In this document: positions 42,945-50,890 of the stretch, one piece after another
Numbering within the stretch: position 1 is the first letter of the stretch
Layout of the letters: every line of letters starts with the position of its first letter
Assembly: GCA_016930575.1 (NCBI GenBank)
Contig: JAFGGL010000069.1
Location: 1 to 64,000, forward strand
Direction: 5' to 3'
DNA from: Clostridiales bacterium
GTDB taxonomy: Bacteria > Bacillota > Clostridia > Christensenellales > Aristaeellaceae
Length of the DNA: 64,000 nt
Made by a program: the position numbers and the translations under genes
Notes under the pieces: model-generated
Seen by the model: only the letters and a program-made list of their open reading frames with translations
What the model was told of the DNA's origin: nothing
The model's database searches: none

Positions 42945-44585
42945 CTATTTCTTGTGCGTTTCCTTATACTGCTTCTGCCCGCCGGATAAACTGAACACGC
43001 GCTTGAAGCCCTTGTTCATCAGGATATTCAGCGCAGCGTTGCCGGTCACGCCCTTGTTGCAGTAGGTCACGGTGATCTCGTCCTTGTCCAGCGTCTCCGC
43101 GGCGGCGCGCAACTCGGCGTGGGGGATGCTGCGGGCGGTACCGATATGCTCTTTTTTATACTGTTCGGGCACACGGGTATCGATCAGCGTATACTTCTCG
43201 CCGGACTGCATGATGTTGTCCAGTTCCTGCGCCGTCACCTGCTTGCGGTCGCGGTGAATGGCGTTTTCCAAAATCATGCCCGTATACATCACCGGGTCCT
43301 TCGTCGTGGAAAACGGCGGGGCATAGGCCAAATCGAGGTGGAACAAATCTTCTGCCTTCATTTTCGCGGTAATGGCGGTCACGAACACGTCGATCCGCTT
43401 GTCCACGCCGCCGAAGCCGACGATCTGCACGCCAAGCAGCCGCCCGCTCTGCCTGTCCGCAACGCATTTAATGATCATTTCCCTGCCGCCCATATACTTA
43501 GGCCGGTCCGGTTTGGTGTTGTGGCAGACAACCACGTCGAAGCCCTGTTCGCGTGCTTCATGTTCATTTAATCCCGTCTGCGCGACGGCCAGGTCGAACA
43601 CGCGGAAGATGCCCGTTCCGAGCACGCCCCGGAATTCCAGGTTTCCACCCGTCACGTTGTCGCCCGCGATGCGCCCGGTCTTGTTGGCGGTGGAACCCAG
43701 CGGGCGGTAGAACGGCTTGCCCGTGACCAAGTCGAAGTGCTCGATGCAGTCGCCGCAGGCGTAGATATCGGGCAGGTTGGTTTGCATTCTGGTATTCACG
43801 CGGAAGGCGCCGGCAACGCCGAGTTCAATTCCGGCGGCTTTCGCAAGCGCCGTATTGGGCCGCACGCCCGTGGATATGATCACCATGTCCGCTTGAATTT
43901 CTCGCCCGTCGGCAAGCGTCACGCCGCTGTCCGTGATCTCCCGCACGTTCACGTCCGTATACACGGTCACGCCGTTTTGTTTTACGTATTCCTCCACATG
44001 CACCGCCATGTCGGCGTCAAGCGCGGGCGTTACCTGCGGGAGTTTCTCCAAAAGCGTGAGTTCCATTCCCAGTTCTTTCAGGTTCTCGCACATCTCCAGC
44101 CCGATGAATCCGCTGCCGATCAGCGCGGCGGTTTTGGGATGCTTCGCATCCATAAACGCCTTGATACGCCGCGTGTCGTTGACATTGCGCAGGGTAAACA
44201 CATGCGCCTTGTCCACGCCCTTGACGGGAGGAACAGCAGCGGACGCGCCGGTGGCGAGTATCAGCTTGTCGTAGGATTCGGTAAAGGTCTCGCCGGTTTC
44301 CAGGTTTTTGACCGTGACTTGTTTGTGCTCGGGTGATACAGAAAGCAGCTCGTGGCGGATGAAAACGTCCACGTTGTACTTGCTCTTGAAAAACGCGGGA
44401 TCGCGCGGGGTAAGGTCGCCGACGCCGTCCAGATGCCCGCCGAGAAAATAGGGCATCCCGCAGCCGGAGTAGGAGATATCCGTATCCCGTTCATAAATGA
44501 CGATCTCCGCGTCCTCGCTGTTGCGGCGCGCCTTGGCGGCAGCGGAGGTGCCGGCGGCCACCGCCCCGATAATCACTATGCGCAT
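42945..44585 (-). CDS. CoA-disulfide reductase-like FAD oxidoreductase with C-terminal rhodanese domain
   Basis: A 546-residue fusion starting at ATG 44585 after AAGGGAG. Residues 1-450 are a pyridine nucleotide-disulfide oxidoreductase with MRIVIIGAVAAGTSAAAKAR for FAD, a single redox cysteine in SYSGCGMPY (Cys42), NAD motif ALIGSGFIGLEMCENL, and IYACGDCIEHFDLVTGKP. Residues about 460-546 are a rhodanese domain with YCNKGVTG (active Cys509). Such fusions reduce CoA disulfide, CoA persulfide or polysulfide with NAD(P)H. That is compatible with sulfur or oxygen stress handling in an anaerobe. Confidence 0.9.
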   Translation of the reverse strand: MRIVIIGAVAAGTSAAAKARRNSEDAEIVIYERDTDISYSGCGMPYFLGGHLDGVGDLTPRDPAFFKSKYNVDVFIRHELLSVSPEHKQVTVKNLETGETFTESYDKLILATGASAAVPPVKGVDKAHVFTLRNVNDTRRIKAFMDAKHPKTAALIGSGFIGLEMCENLKELGMELTLLEKLPQVTPALDADMAVHVEEYVKQNGVTVYTDVNVREITDSGVTLADGREIQADMVIISTGVRPNTALAKAAGIELGVAGAFRVNTRMQTNLPDIYACGDCIEHFDLVTGKPFYRPLGSTANKTGRIAGDNVTGGNLEFRGVLGTGIFRVFDLAVAQTGLNEHEAREQGFDVVVCHNTKPDRPKYMGGREMIIKCVADRQSGRLLGVQIVGFGGVDKRIDVFVTAITAKMKAEDLFHLDLAYAPPFSTTKDPVMYTGMILENAIHRDRKQVTAQELDNIMQSGEKYTLIDTRVPEQYKKEHIGTARSIPHAELRAAAETLDKDEITVTYCNKGVTGNAALNILMNKGFKRVFSLSGGQKQYKETHKK

Positions 44586-44635
44586 CGTATGATCTCCCTT
44601 CCGGTTCACGGCAAGCGGCTATACCATTCAATCCC

Positions 44636-44665
44636 ATTATATACGATGAAACAAGCGCATCGAAA
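44636..44665 (-). promoter_or_regulatory. Promoter of the CoA-disulfide reductase-like gene
   Basis: A perfect minus-strand TATAAT (44636-44641) lies about 50 bp before the start codon. A weak -35, TTTCGA (44660-44665), sits 18 bp upstream. Confidence 0.6.
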
Positions 44666-44689
44666 CCATTTTACGAATAATTAACATTA

Positions 44690-44722
44690 AACACCGCCGC
44701 GCTGCTCAGACACGGCGGTGTT
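44690..44722 (-). terminator. Terminator of the trpB2 gene
   Basis: AACACCGCCG (44690-44699) and CGGCGGTGTT (44713-44722) form a GC-rich stem just downstream of the trpB2 stop on the minus strand, followed by TAATGTTAATTATT. Confidence 0.8.
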
Positions 44723-44739
44723 GATAAGGGAGGATCGGT

Positions 44740-46113
44740 TCAGATATCTTCGGGTACGTCCGGGATTCCGGCGAACCCGACGGCAAGCTCTTCGTCGGTC
44801 GGCACATGGTCGTCCATCGTGCCGTTGTTGAACGTTTCGTAGGCGGTCATGTCGAAATAGCCGGTGCCGGAGAGGCCGAACACGATGGTTTTCGCTTCGC
44901 CGCTGTCTTTGCAGGCAAGCGCTTCGAGGACCGCGCTGTGTACGGCGTGCGCGCTTTCGGGCGCGGGGAGGATGCCCTCGGCGCGGGCGAAGAGGGTCGC
45001 CGATTCAAACACGGGTTTCTGCTCCACGGCGACGGCTTCGATCACGCCGTCGGCATAGAGCTGCGACAGGATGCTGGACATTCCGTGATAGCGCAGGCCG
45101 CCCGCGTGGTTGGGCGAGGGGATGAAGTGGCTGCCCAGCGTGTACATCTTGGCCAGCGGCGTGATCATGCCCGTATCGCAGAAGTCGTATTTGTACTTGC
45201 CGCGCGTAAAGCTTGGGCAGGAGGTGGGTTCCACCGCGATCAGGCGGTAAAAGTTCTCGCCGCGCAGCATTTCGCCGACATACGGCGCGATTAGGCCGCC
45301 GAAGTTGCTGCCGCCGCCCGTGCAGCCGATGATAATATCCGGCTTGATGCCGTACTTGTCCAGCGCCGTTTTGGTCTCCAGGCCGATGACGGACTGGTGC
45401 AGGAGCACCTGCCCCAGAACGCTGCCCAGCACGTAACGGTAGCCTTCCTGTGTGACGGCGGCTTCCACGGCTTCCGAGATCGCGCAGCCCAGGCTGCCGG
45501 TGGTGTTCGGGGTTTCGGCGAGGATCTTCTGGCCGATCTTTGTGGCTGTGCTCGGCGAAGACGTTGCGTTCGCGCCGTAGGAGCGCATCACCTCGCGGCG
45601 GTAGATCTTCTGCTCATAGCTGCACTTGACCATGAACACCTTGCATTCCAGCCCTACATAGGCGCACGCCATGCTCAGCGCCGTGCCCCACTGGCCCGCG
45701 CCGGTTTCGGTGGTTACGCCCTTGAGGCCCTGTTTTTTGGCGTAGTAGGCCTGCGCGATAGCGCTGTTGAGCTTATGGCTGCCGGAGGTGTTGTTACCCT
45801 CGAACTTATAGTAGATCTTCGCGGGCGTGCCCAGTTCTTTTTCCAGGCGGTAGGCGCGCATCACCGGCGAGGGGCGGTACATCTTGTAGAAGCCGAGGAC
45901 TTCTTCCGGGATGTCGATGTACGGGGTGGTGTCGTCAAGCTCCTGGCGGACCAGTTCGTCGCAGAACACGGGGGTGAGCTCTTCAAAGGTCAGCGGCTTG
46001 TGAGTGGCGGGGCTGATGAGGGGAGCGGGTTTCACTTTCATGTCCGCACGGATGTTGTACCATTGCTTGGGTATCTCTTCTTCTGTCAGGTAGATTTTGT
46101 TCGGGGTGTCCAT
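44740..46113 (-). CDS. trpB2: Tryptophan synthase beta chain, TrpB2 type
   Basis: A 457-residue PLP enzyme starting at ATG 46113 behind AAAGGAG. The pyridoxal lysine is in NNTSGSHKLNSAIAQ (Lys114), and the cofactor phosphate loop is GCTGGGSNFGGL. The extra N-terminal region (about 70 residues, IPKQWYNIRADM) and GTALSMACAYVGLECKVFMV mark the TrpB2 subgroup, which often works without TrpA to salvage indole or use O-phosphoserine. No trpA is in the window. A T-box leader with a Trp specifier lies upstream, so expression should rise when tRNA-Trp is uncharged. Confidence 0.93.
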   Translation of the reverse strand: MDTPNKIYLTEEEIPKQWYNIRADMKVKPAPLISPATHKPLTFEELTPVFCDELVRQELDDTTPYIDIPEEVLGFYKMYRPSPVMRAYRLEKELGTPAKIYYKFEGNNTSGSHKLNSAIAQAYYAKKQGLKGVTTETGAGQWGTALSMACAYVGLECKVFMVKCSYEQKIYRREVMRSYGANATSSPSTATKIGQKILAETPNTTGSLGCAISEAVEAAVTQEGYRYVLGSVLGQVLLHQSVIGLETKTALDKYGIKPDIIIGCTGGGSNFGGLIAPYVGEMLRGENFYRLIAVEPTSCPSFTRGKYKYDFCDTGMITPLAKMYTLGSHFIPSPNHAGGLRYHGMSSILSQLYADGVIEAVAVEQKPVFESATLFARAEGILPAPESAHAVHSAVLEALACKDSGEAKTIVFGLSGTGYFDMTAYETFNNGTMDDHVPTDEELAVGFAGIPDVPEDI

Positions 46114-46143
46114 ACGATGTGCTCCTTTCGTCTTTCGGGAACA

Positions 46144-46426
46144 GAAAAACGCTTCCGTCCCCATCCATATTGATGCAGGGACAGAAGCATTGGTTTTTTG
46201 CTGTCTGCGGTGCCACCCGGCTTGGCGCTTTCGCGCCCTCCTTATGCGTACGAGTATACGCTCTGCTTTTCACGGTGCGTGCTCCGTCTCACCTACTTAA
46301 GCGCTGGATGCGCCGGTTCGGCTCGCCCTCGGGAACCCATTCCGCGATGCCGCCCGTACCGCCTTGCACCTGCCGGCGGCTCTCTGAACGGAGAAAGCTT
46401 CGCGTACTTATATTCCTTCAACGGTT
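46144..46426 (-). ncRNA. T-box riboswitch (tryptophan) upstream of trpB2
   Basis: On the minus strand the leader contains the T-box core CCGGGTGGCACCGC (46207-46220) and then a terminator in which GCTTCTGTCCC pairs with GGGGACGGAAGC, followed by TTTTT (46145-46149). The Stem I region has AGGTGCAAGG and a specifier loop GCGGAATGGGTTCC, in which the codon TGG (46337-46339) specifies tryptophan. This matches the downstream tryptophan synthase. The 5' boundary is estimated from the promoter. Confidence 0.9.
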
Positions 46427-46432
46427 TAAAGC

Positions 46433-46461
46433 AACGTATCATATTTTCAGCGATCTGTCAA
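46433..46461 (-). promoter_or_regulatory. Probable promoter of the T-box/trpB2 transcript
   Basis: Minus-strand TTGACA (46456-46461) with TACGTT (46433-46438) after 17 bp. A better -10, TATGAT, is also present, but only 12 bp from the -35, so the exact start is uncertain. Confidence 0.5.
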
Positions 46462-46489
46462 CGGGTTTTGAGTACGAAAACAAACGGAA

Positions 46490-46521
46490 ACCCGTACGGT
46501 TTTCGGTTACGCCGTACGGGT
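46490..46521 (-). terminator. Terminator of the GntR gene
   Basis: On the minus strand ACCCGTACGG and CCGTACGGGT form a 10-bp stem about 50 bp after the GntR stop codon, followed by TTCCGTTTGTTTTC. Confidence 0.75.
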
Positions 46522-46570
46522 GTTGATCGCTTGTCTTCTTCGCGGCGGTCTAAACGGGCTCGGATTTGCT

Positions 46571-47272
46571 TTACACCGGCATGGAATCCGGCTCGAAGTA
46601 CCCCCGGAACTCCGAGAACAGCCGCGGGCCCAGCCTGCGGATATTGCCGTACAAGTGGCGGCGCATCAGCGGCTCGATGCGGTCCACCGCGCCTGCGTCG
46701 ATGATGTCCAGCATTTCGCGGTGATCGACCAAAACGTCGTTCACATTTTCGCCCACGTTGATATCCAGCGTCATGAAGCGGGAATAGCTTGCGTCCATCC
46801 GCTCCAGCGAGGAACCGAGGGCTTCCTTATTGATGGCGCGGAAATATACGTTGTGCATCGCCAGGTCGTTGGCCAGAAAGCGGTAGACGTCGAAGGTGCC
46901 TTTATTCTCGAAGTATTTCTTTCCCTCCGATTCCAGCTGCGTCAGCGCAAACTGGAGCGCACTTCTGTCCGCAGGGGTGCAGGTATGGATAAAATCACGG
47001 AGTACCATGCTTTCGATCGCGACGCGCGCGTAGATATCCTGCTCGATGATATGGTAATCCAATAGCGTAACGGAACTGCCCTTATAGGGCGTGATGGCTA
47101 CGAACCCTTTGTTTTCAAGACGCTGTAAAACGGTGCGGATCGGCGTTCTGGATACGCCGAAGCGTTTGCACAGGCTGTTTTCGCTCAGATCCTCGCCGGG
47201 CTTCAATGCCAGCGCGATGATTTCGTTTTTCACGATCGTATAGATCTCATCCGTACTGCGGGTAGCTTCCAT
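46571..47272 (-). CDS. GntR-family regulator with FCD domain
   Basis: A 233-residue FadR-type repressor divergent from the TRAP transporter genes. ATG 47272 gives better spacing from AAGGGG than ATG 47275 or the start at 47302. The winged-helix N-terminus reads LCKRFGVSRTPIRTVLQRLE; the all-helical FCD ligand domain contains VAIESMVLRDFI and VDHREMLDIIDAGAVDRIEPLMRRH. FCD domains bind organic or sugar acids via metal, consistent with control of the neighbouring TRAP importer. GTATAC-type sites in the shared region (47294, 47359 and 47460) are likely targets. Confidence 0.92.
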   Translation of the reverse strand: MEATRSTDEIYTIVKNEIIALALKPGEDLSENSLCKRFGVSRTPIRTVLQRLENKGFVAITPYKGSSVTLLDYHIIEQDIYARVAIESMVLRDFIHTCTPADRSALQFALTQLESEGKKYFENKGTFDVYRFLANDLAMHNVYFRAINKEALGSSLERMDASYSRFMTLDINVGENVNDVLVDHREMLDIIDAGAVDRIEPLMRRHLYGNIRRLGPRLFSEFRGYFEPDSMPV

Positions 47273-47293
47273 CATAAACCCCTTTTTATTGGT

Positions 47294-47302
47294 GATATAC
47301 AA
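47294..47302. promoter_or_regulatory. GntR operator-like box at the gntR promoter
   Basis: TTGTATATC on the minus strand (GATATACAA on plus) sits at the predicted transcription start of the regulator gene and resembles the GTATAC boxes at 47359 and 47460, suggesting autoregulation. Confidence 0.5.
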
Positions 47303-47304
47303 CT

Positions 47305-47333
47305 ATCATAGTGTTGCAGGGCTTGAAAGTCAA
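47305..47333 (-). promoter_or_regulatory. Promoter of the GntR gene
   Basis: Minus-strand TTGACT (47328-47333) and TATGAT (47305-47310) are 17 bp apart. Confidence 0.75.
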
Positions 47334-47358
47334 GTATTTTTTAGGAAAATCCTTCAAC

Positions 47359-47370
47359 TTGTATACATGG
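47359..47370. promoter_or_regulatory. GntR operator candidate 1
   Basis: TTGTATACATGG is centred on the palindrome GTATAC, the core of many FadR/FCD-type operators, and lies between the divergent promoters. Confidence 0.6.
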
Positions 47371-47429
47371 TTAAGATTTCGAAAAACTGATATTTAATAT
47401 ATTGTTTATAAAATAATCGTTTTTAGGTG

Positions 47430-47459
47430 TTGCAAACATGTATCCGAATATGTTATAGT
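47430..47459 (+). promoter_or_regulatory. Promoter of the TRAP transporter genes
   Basis: TTGCAA (47430-47435) and TATAGT (47454-47459) are separated by 18 bp. The operator candidate at 47460-47470 begins directly after the -10, so bound repressor would block initiation. Confidence 0.7.
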
Positions 47460-47470
47460 GTGTATACATG
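47460..47470. promoter_or_regulatory. GntR operator candidate 2
   Basis: GTGTATACATG overlaps the predicted start site of the dctP transcript and shares TGTATACATG with the site at 47359-47370. Confidence 0.65.
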
Positions 47471-47545
47471 TTTGGAGGCATGCCGACAAACCTACTTACG
47501 GATGCCGATCCAAATCAAAAAATTAAATTGGGAGGTTTCTTTAGA

Positions 47546-48589
47546 ATGAAGATGAAAAAGTATCTGGCAATCCTGATGACGCTGGCTATGGTTCTAGGAC
47601 TTGCGGCTGCGTTCGCAGAAGATGTGGATCCCTTCGCGGATGAAAGCATCTACATTATGGTCGTAGGCCATGCCCAGAGCACAGGGCATCCCCGTACCGT
47701 ATCGCTGGATCAATTCGCGACTGACGTAGCCGAGAGGACACATGGCCATGTTAAGGTATTGGTGTATCCGGACGGTCAGTTAGGCACCGAGAAGGAAATG
47801 CTTGAGATGGTCGTCTACGGTACCATCCAAGGCCTGCGCGGCGGTCATTACGACTTCAGCCCGCGTCTGCTGATGTTCACGCTCCCGTTCCTGTGCCGCA
47901 ACAGCGACGAAGTTACCGCGCTGCTCCAGAGCGATCTGGCAACGGAAGTTTGCATGAGCGCCGAGGAAGCCACGGGCACCGTTATCATCAACCTGTGTTC
48001 GGCCGGCGGTTTCCGCCAGTTCACCAACAATACCCGCGAGATCAAAACCCCTGCGGATATGGTTGGCCTGAAGTTGCGTGCGCCGAACATGGCCCCCATC
48101 GTGTTCACGCTTGAGGGGCTTGGCGCATCCGTCGTCTCCATCCCGTTCGCGGACCTGTACATGAGCCTGAAGACCGGCGTTGCCGACGGCCAGGAGAATC
48201 CCTGGGCGCAGATCGTGGGCTCGAAACTCTACGAAGTGCAGAAGTACTTCACGGTCGTCAACTACCAGTTCCATCCGGATCCGTTCTACGTCAACGCCGA
48301 ATGGTGGAACTCCCTGCCCGTTGCCCTGCAGGATATCGTGTATGAATGCGCGACCGAGATGGGTGTATACAACGACGCCCTGATCGACGCCAACGATGCC
48401 GCGCTGATGCAGCAGGTCGTAGATTACAATAACGGCGCATGCCAGGTGTACATCCCGACTGCCGAGGAACTCTCTGCCTTCCAGGAAGCTTGCGCATCCG
48501 TGGAGCAGAAGATGATCGATGCCGGCATCTGCACGCCAGAGGAAATCGCCACGATGAAAGCCATCGTTGAGGCCGTCCGCGCAGAATAA
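47546..48589 (+). CDS. dctP: TRAP transporter substrate-binding protein DctP
   Basis: A 347-residue extracytoplasmic receptor starting at ATG 47546 after GGGAGG. The signal peptide ends LAAAFA with no lipobox. TRAP motifs include GQLGTEKEMLEMVVYGTIQG, LKLRAPNMAPIVFTLEGLGA with the conserved arginine for a carboxylate ligand, and GVADGQENPWAQIVGSKLYEVQ. It captures an organic or sugar acid for DctQM. A hairpin with a T-run follows the gene, and a separate promoter precedes dctQ, so the binding protein can be made in excess. Confidence 0.93.
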   Translation: MKMKKYLAILMTLAMVLGLAAAFAEDVDPFADESIYIMVVGHAQSTGHPRTVSLDQFATDVAERTHGHVKVLVYPDGQLGTEKEMLEMVVYGTIQGLRGGHYDFSPRLLMFTLPFLCRNSDEVTALLQSDLATEVCMSAEEATGTVIINLCSAGGFRQFTNNTREIKTPADMVGLKLRAPNMAPIVFTLEGLGASVVSIPFADLYMSLKTGVADGQENPWAQIVGSKLYEVQKYFTVVNYQFHPDPFYVNAEWWNSLPVALQDIVYECATEMGVYNDALIDANDAALMQQVVDYNNGACQVYIPTAEELSAFQEACASVEQKMIDAGICTPEEIATMKAIVEAVRAE

Positions 48590-48604
48590 CTGAACCGACA
48601 TTGG

Positions 48605-48641
48605 GTTGAGCGGGGGAGAGTACTCTCCCGCTCAACTTTTT
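48605..48641 (+). terminator. Intrinsic terminator between dctP and dctQ
   Basis: GTTGAGCGGG (48605-48614) pairs with CCCGCTCAAC (48627-48636), with additional GAG/CTC pairing inside, followed by TTTTT. Partial read-through would give less dctQM than dctP mRNA. Confidence 0.85.
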
Positions 48642-48832
48642 AAGCCAAGCTGCTTCGCTGCGTTTGAAGGGCAAGGGACGCATTGCATATCTGTATACAC
48701 TCATTTCGTCCGTTTTATTGTCGTCTCGCTCATGCCATTCACGATGCTCTGAAAAAGTCTCAAACTCAGTTTTTTACGCTTCGCGCAAACACCACACAGA
48801 GTGCACAATCGTTTCGGTTGCCCTTGCCACTC

Positions 48833-48861
48833 TTGCAATATTACATCCTATGAAGTATAAA
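48833..48861 (+). promoter_or_regulatory. Internal promoter for dctQM
   Basis: TTGCAA (48833-48838) and TATAAA (48856-48861) have a 17-bp spacer, about 40 bp before dctQ. The rest of the 313-bp gap after dctP shows no gene; a lone CTGTATACAC lies at 48691-48700. Confidence 0.65.
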
Positions 48862-48902
48862 TAAACTGTGGCTACCTTTGATAAAAGGCAGGCGGTATCA
48901 AC

Positions 48903-49508
48903 ATGAAACAACCGGGAGAACAACTGTCGGGCATTCATTCCGGCATGAAGAAACTGAGGGATGCTTTCGTCCGCATCCATCCCAGAATTAAAAAATGGGG
49001 AGATACTTTATTTCGGATTTATTTCGGGATCGGCGTCGTCGTGATGGGCATGCTGGCCGTTAGCGTGATCGCCGCCGTGATCTTGCGCTATCTGTTTGCG
49101 CTGAGCTGGAAGGAACTTTCGGAGTTTAACATCCTGCTGTTCGCATTCACCACCTTTTGGGGCATGGGCATCAACGTGATCAAGGACGAACACGTGGTGA
49201 TCGATATCTTCTTCGACCGCATCAAACCGGCCGTTAAGCGGTGGATCGCGGTGTTTGATTATCTGGTCGTGCTTGCGGTGGACGGGTTTTTCATCTGGTA
49301 CGGCATCGTGTACGTGCAGAAGGTCGGTCATCAGATCGGCTCCGGGATCGAGATCCCCATGAAGTACATGTACGGCATCATGCCGATCGCCGGAACCATC
49401 TGCGCCATTTGCGTTATCGTTAAAATCATCGGCTTCATTACCGCTCCTGTGGAGGCCTTTCGTCGAAAGAATATACCGCTTTCGGAAAAGGAAGGGGGCA
49501 AGGCATAA
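48903..49508 (+). CDS. dctQ: TRAP transporter small permease DctQ
   Basis: A 201-residue membrane protein with four spans (for example VVMGMLAVSVIAAVILRYLF). The family motif around the second helix is FNILLFAFTTFWGMGINVIKDEH, written here in two parts: FNILLFAFTTFWGMG and INVIKDEHVVIDIFFDR. AGGCAGG precedes ATG 48903. It ends directly at the dctM start. The N-terminal 35 residues are a polar extension. Confidence 0.9.
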   Translation: MKQPGEQLSGIHSGMKKLRDAFVRIHPRIKKWGDTLFRIYFGIGVVVMGMLAVSVIAAVILRYLFALSWKELSEFNILLFAFTTFWGMGINVIKDEHVVIDIFFDRIKPAVKRWIAVFDYLVVLAVDGFFIWYGIVYVQKVGHQIGSGIEIPMKYMYGIMPIAGTICAICVIVKIIGFITAPVEAFRRKNIPLSEKEGGKA

Positions 49509-50792
49509 ATGGCAATGATCTATTTGCTGGTCGGGCTTTTGGCCTTTGCGCTTGTCGGCGTTCCGTTGGCGTTTTCCATCGGCGCGTCCAGCATTGCGTA
49601 TATGCTGGCAGACGCGCAATATCTTTTGCAGATGCTGCCGCAAAAGGTTTGGGGCGGCGCATTCAGCGAGCTGATGATCGCGTTGCCGCTGTTTATCCTG
49701 GCGGGCGAACTGATGAACGGCGGTGGGATTACCCACCGGATCATCCGATTCTGCCGGCAGATCCTGCGGCCGATCAACGGCGGTATGGGCGAAATCAACG
49801 TGATGGCGTCGATGATCTTCGGCGGAATATCCGGTTCTTCGGTTGCCGATACGTCGGCGCTGGGGTCCATTGAGATACCCGCTATGGAAAAGGAAGGTTA
49901 TCCGTCCGGCGTTGCCGCGGGCCTTACGGTTGCGACGTCCACGATGGGGATGATCATCCCACCCTCCACGCCGATGATCGTTTACGCGATGATCTCCGGC
50001 GGTTCCGTCGGCGGGCTGTTTATGGCGGGCGCAATCCCGGGATTGATGATCGGGGTCACCCAGCTTGTGCTGATCTACACCATGAGCGTACGGCACGGCT
50101 GGCATCCGAAAAAATCGAAGTTTGTCTGGAATGAATTCTGGAAGGACATGATTTACGGTATTCCGGCGCTGCTGATGCCGGTTGCCATCGTGCTGGCCGT
50201 ATCGTTCGGCGTGTGCACCGCGTCCGAAAGCGCGGGCATCGCGGTGCTATACGCCATTCTGATCGGTTTCCTGGTATACCGGCAGCTGACCTGGAAGCAG
50301 GTTTGGGAAGCGTTGAAGAAAACGTTGATCGCGTCTTCCGCCGTTATGCTGATTATCGGGTTTACGTACATTTTTACGCTTATCCTGACGCTGCAAAGGG
50401 TTCCGCAGACCATTCAAATGTTTTTCTTCGACCTGAACCTGCCTAAATGGGCCGTGATGCTGATCTTTGACGTGTTTATCCTGTTCATCGGCACGTTCAT
50501 CGACGTCAGCCCGGCGATCCTGCTGCTGACCCCCATCCTGTTGCCCGTGATGTCAAGCTACGGCGTATCGGTGCTGCAGTTTGGCGCGATGATGATCGCC
50601 GGTATGGCCATCGGGCTGGTTACGCCGCCGGTCGGCATGTGCCTGAACGCCTGTCACAAAATCAATCGCATGCCCGTCATGGATATATTCCGCTCCGCGT
50701 CGCCGTTTATCGTGTGCAACGTGCTGGTATTGGTGCTGATCAGCCTGTGGGAACCGTTTACCCTGTGGCTGCCAGGCTTGCTGGGTTTTTAG
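49509..50792 (+). CDS. dctM: TRAP transporter large permease DctM
   Basis: A 427-residue membrane protein with about eleven spans that carries the transport path. Family motifs are LPLFILAGELMNGGGITHRI, FGGISGSSVADTSALGSIEI, MIIPPSTPMIVYAMISGGSV and GLVTPPVGMCLNACHKI. AAGGGGG within the end of dctQ precedes ATG 49509. It forms the Na+-driven importer with DctP and DctQ. Confidence 0.95.
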   Translation: MAMIYLLVGLLAFALVGVPLAFSIGASSIAYMLADAQYLLQMLPQKVWGGAFSELMIALPLFILAGELMNGGGITHRIIRFCRQILRPINGGMGEINVMASMIFGGISGSSVADTSALGSIEIPAMEKEGYPSGVAAGLTVATSTMGMIIPPSTPMIVYAMISGGSVGGLFMAGAIPGLMIGVTQLVLIYTMSVRHGWHPKKSKFVWNEFWKDMIYGIPALLMPVAIVLAVSFGVCTASESAGIAVLYAILIGFLVYRQLTWKQVWEALKKTLIASSAVMLIIGFTYIFTLILTLQRVPQTIQMFFFDLNLPKWAVMLIFDVFILFIGTFIDVSPAILLLTPILLPVMSSYGVSVLQFGAMMIAGMAIGLVTPPVGMCLNACHKINRMPVMDIFRSASPFIVCNVLVLVLISLWEPFTLWLPGLLGF

Positions 50793-50826
50793 TGTGTTGT
50801 TCTTCATGAGTTCCCCCTTACGCAGC

Positions 50827-50856
50827 GAAAAGCCGCCTTGCGAGAGGCGGCTTTTC
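50827..50856. terminator. Bidirectional terminator after dctM
   Basis: GAAAAGCCGCCT (50827-50838) pairs with AGGCGGCTTTTC (50845-50856) around TGCGAG, between the convergent dctM and AraC-type genes. Confidence 0.9.
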
Positions 50857-50890
50857 ACTGTTGCATATATTCTAATAGTACCAGATTTCA

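Noticed and set aside
48664-48864. 66-codon frame between dctP and dctQ
   Set aside because: It has no ribosome site or recognisable motif, and it overlaps the region holding a good promoter for dctQM.
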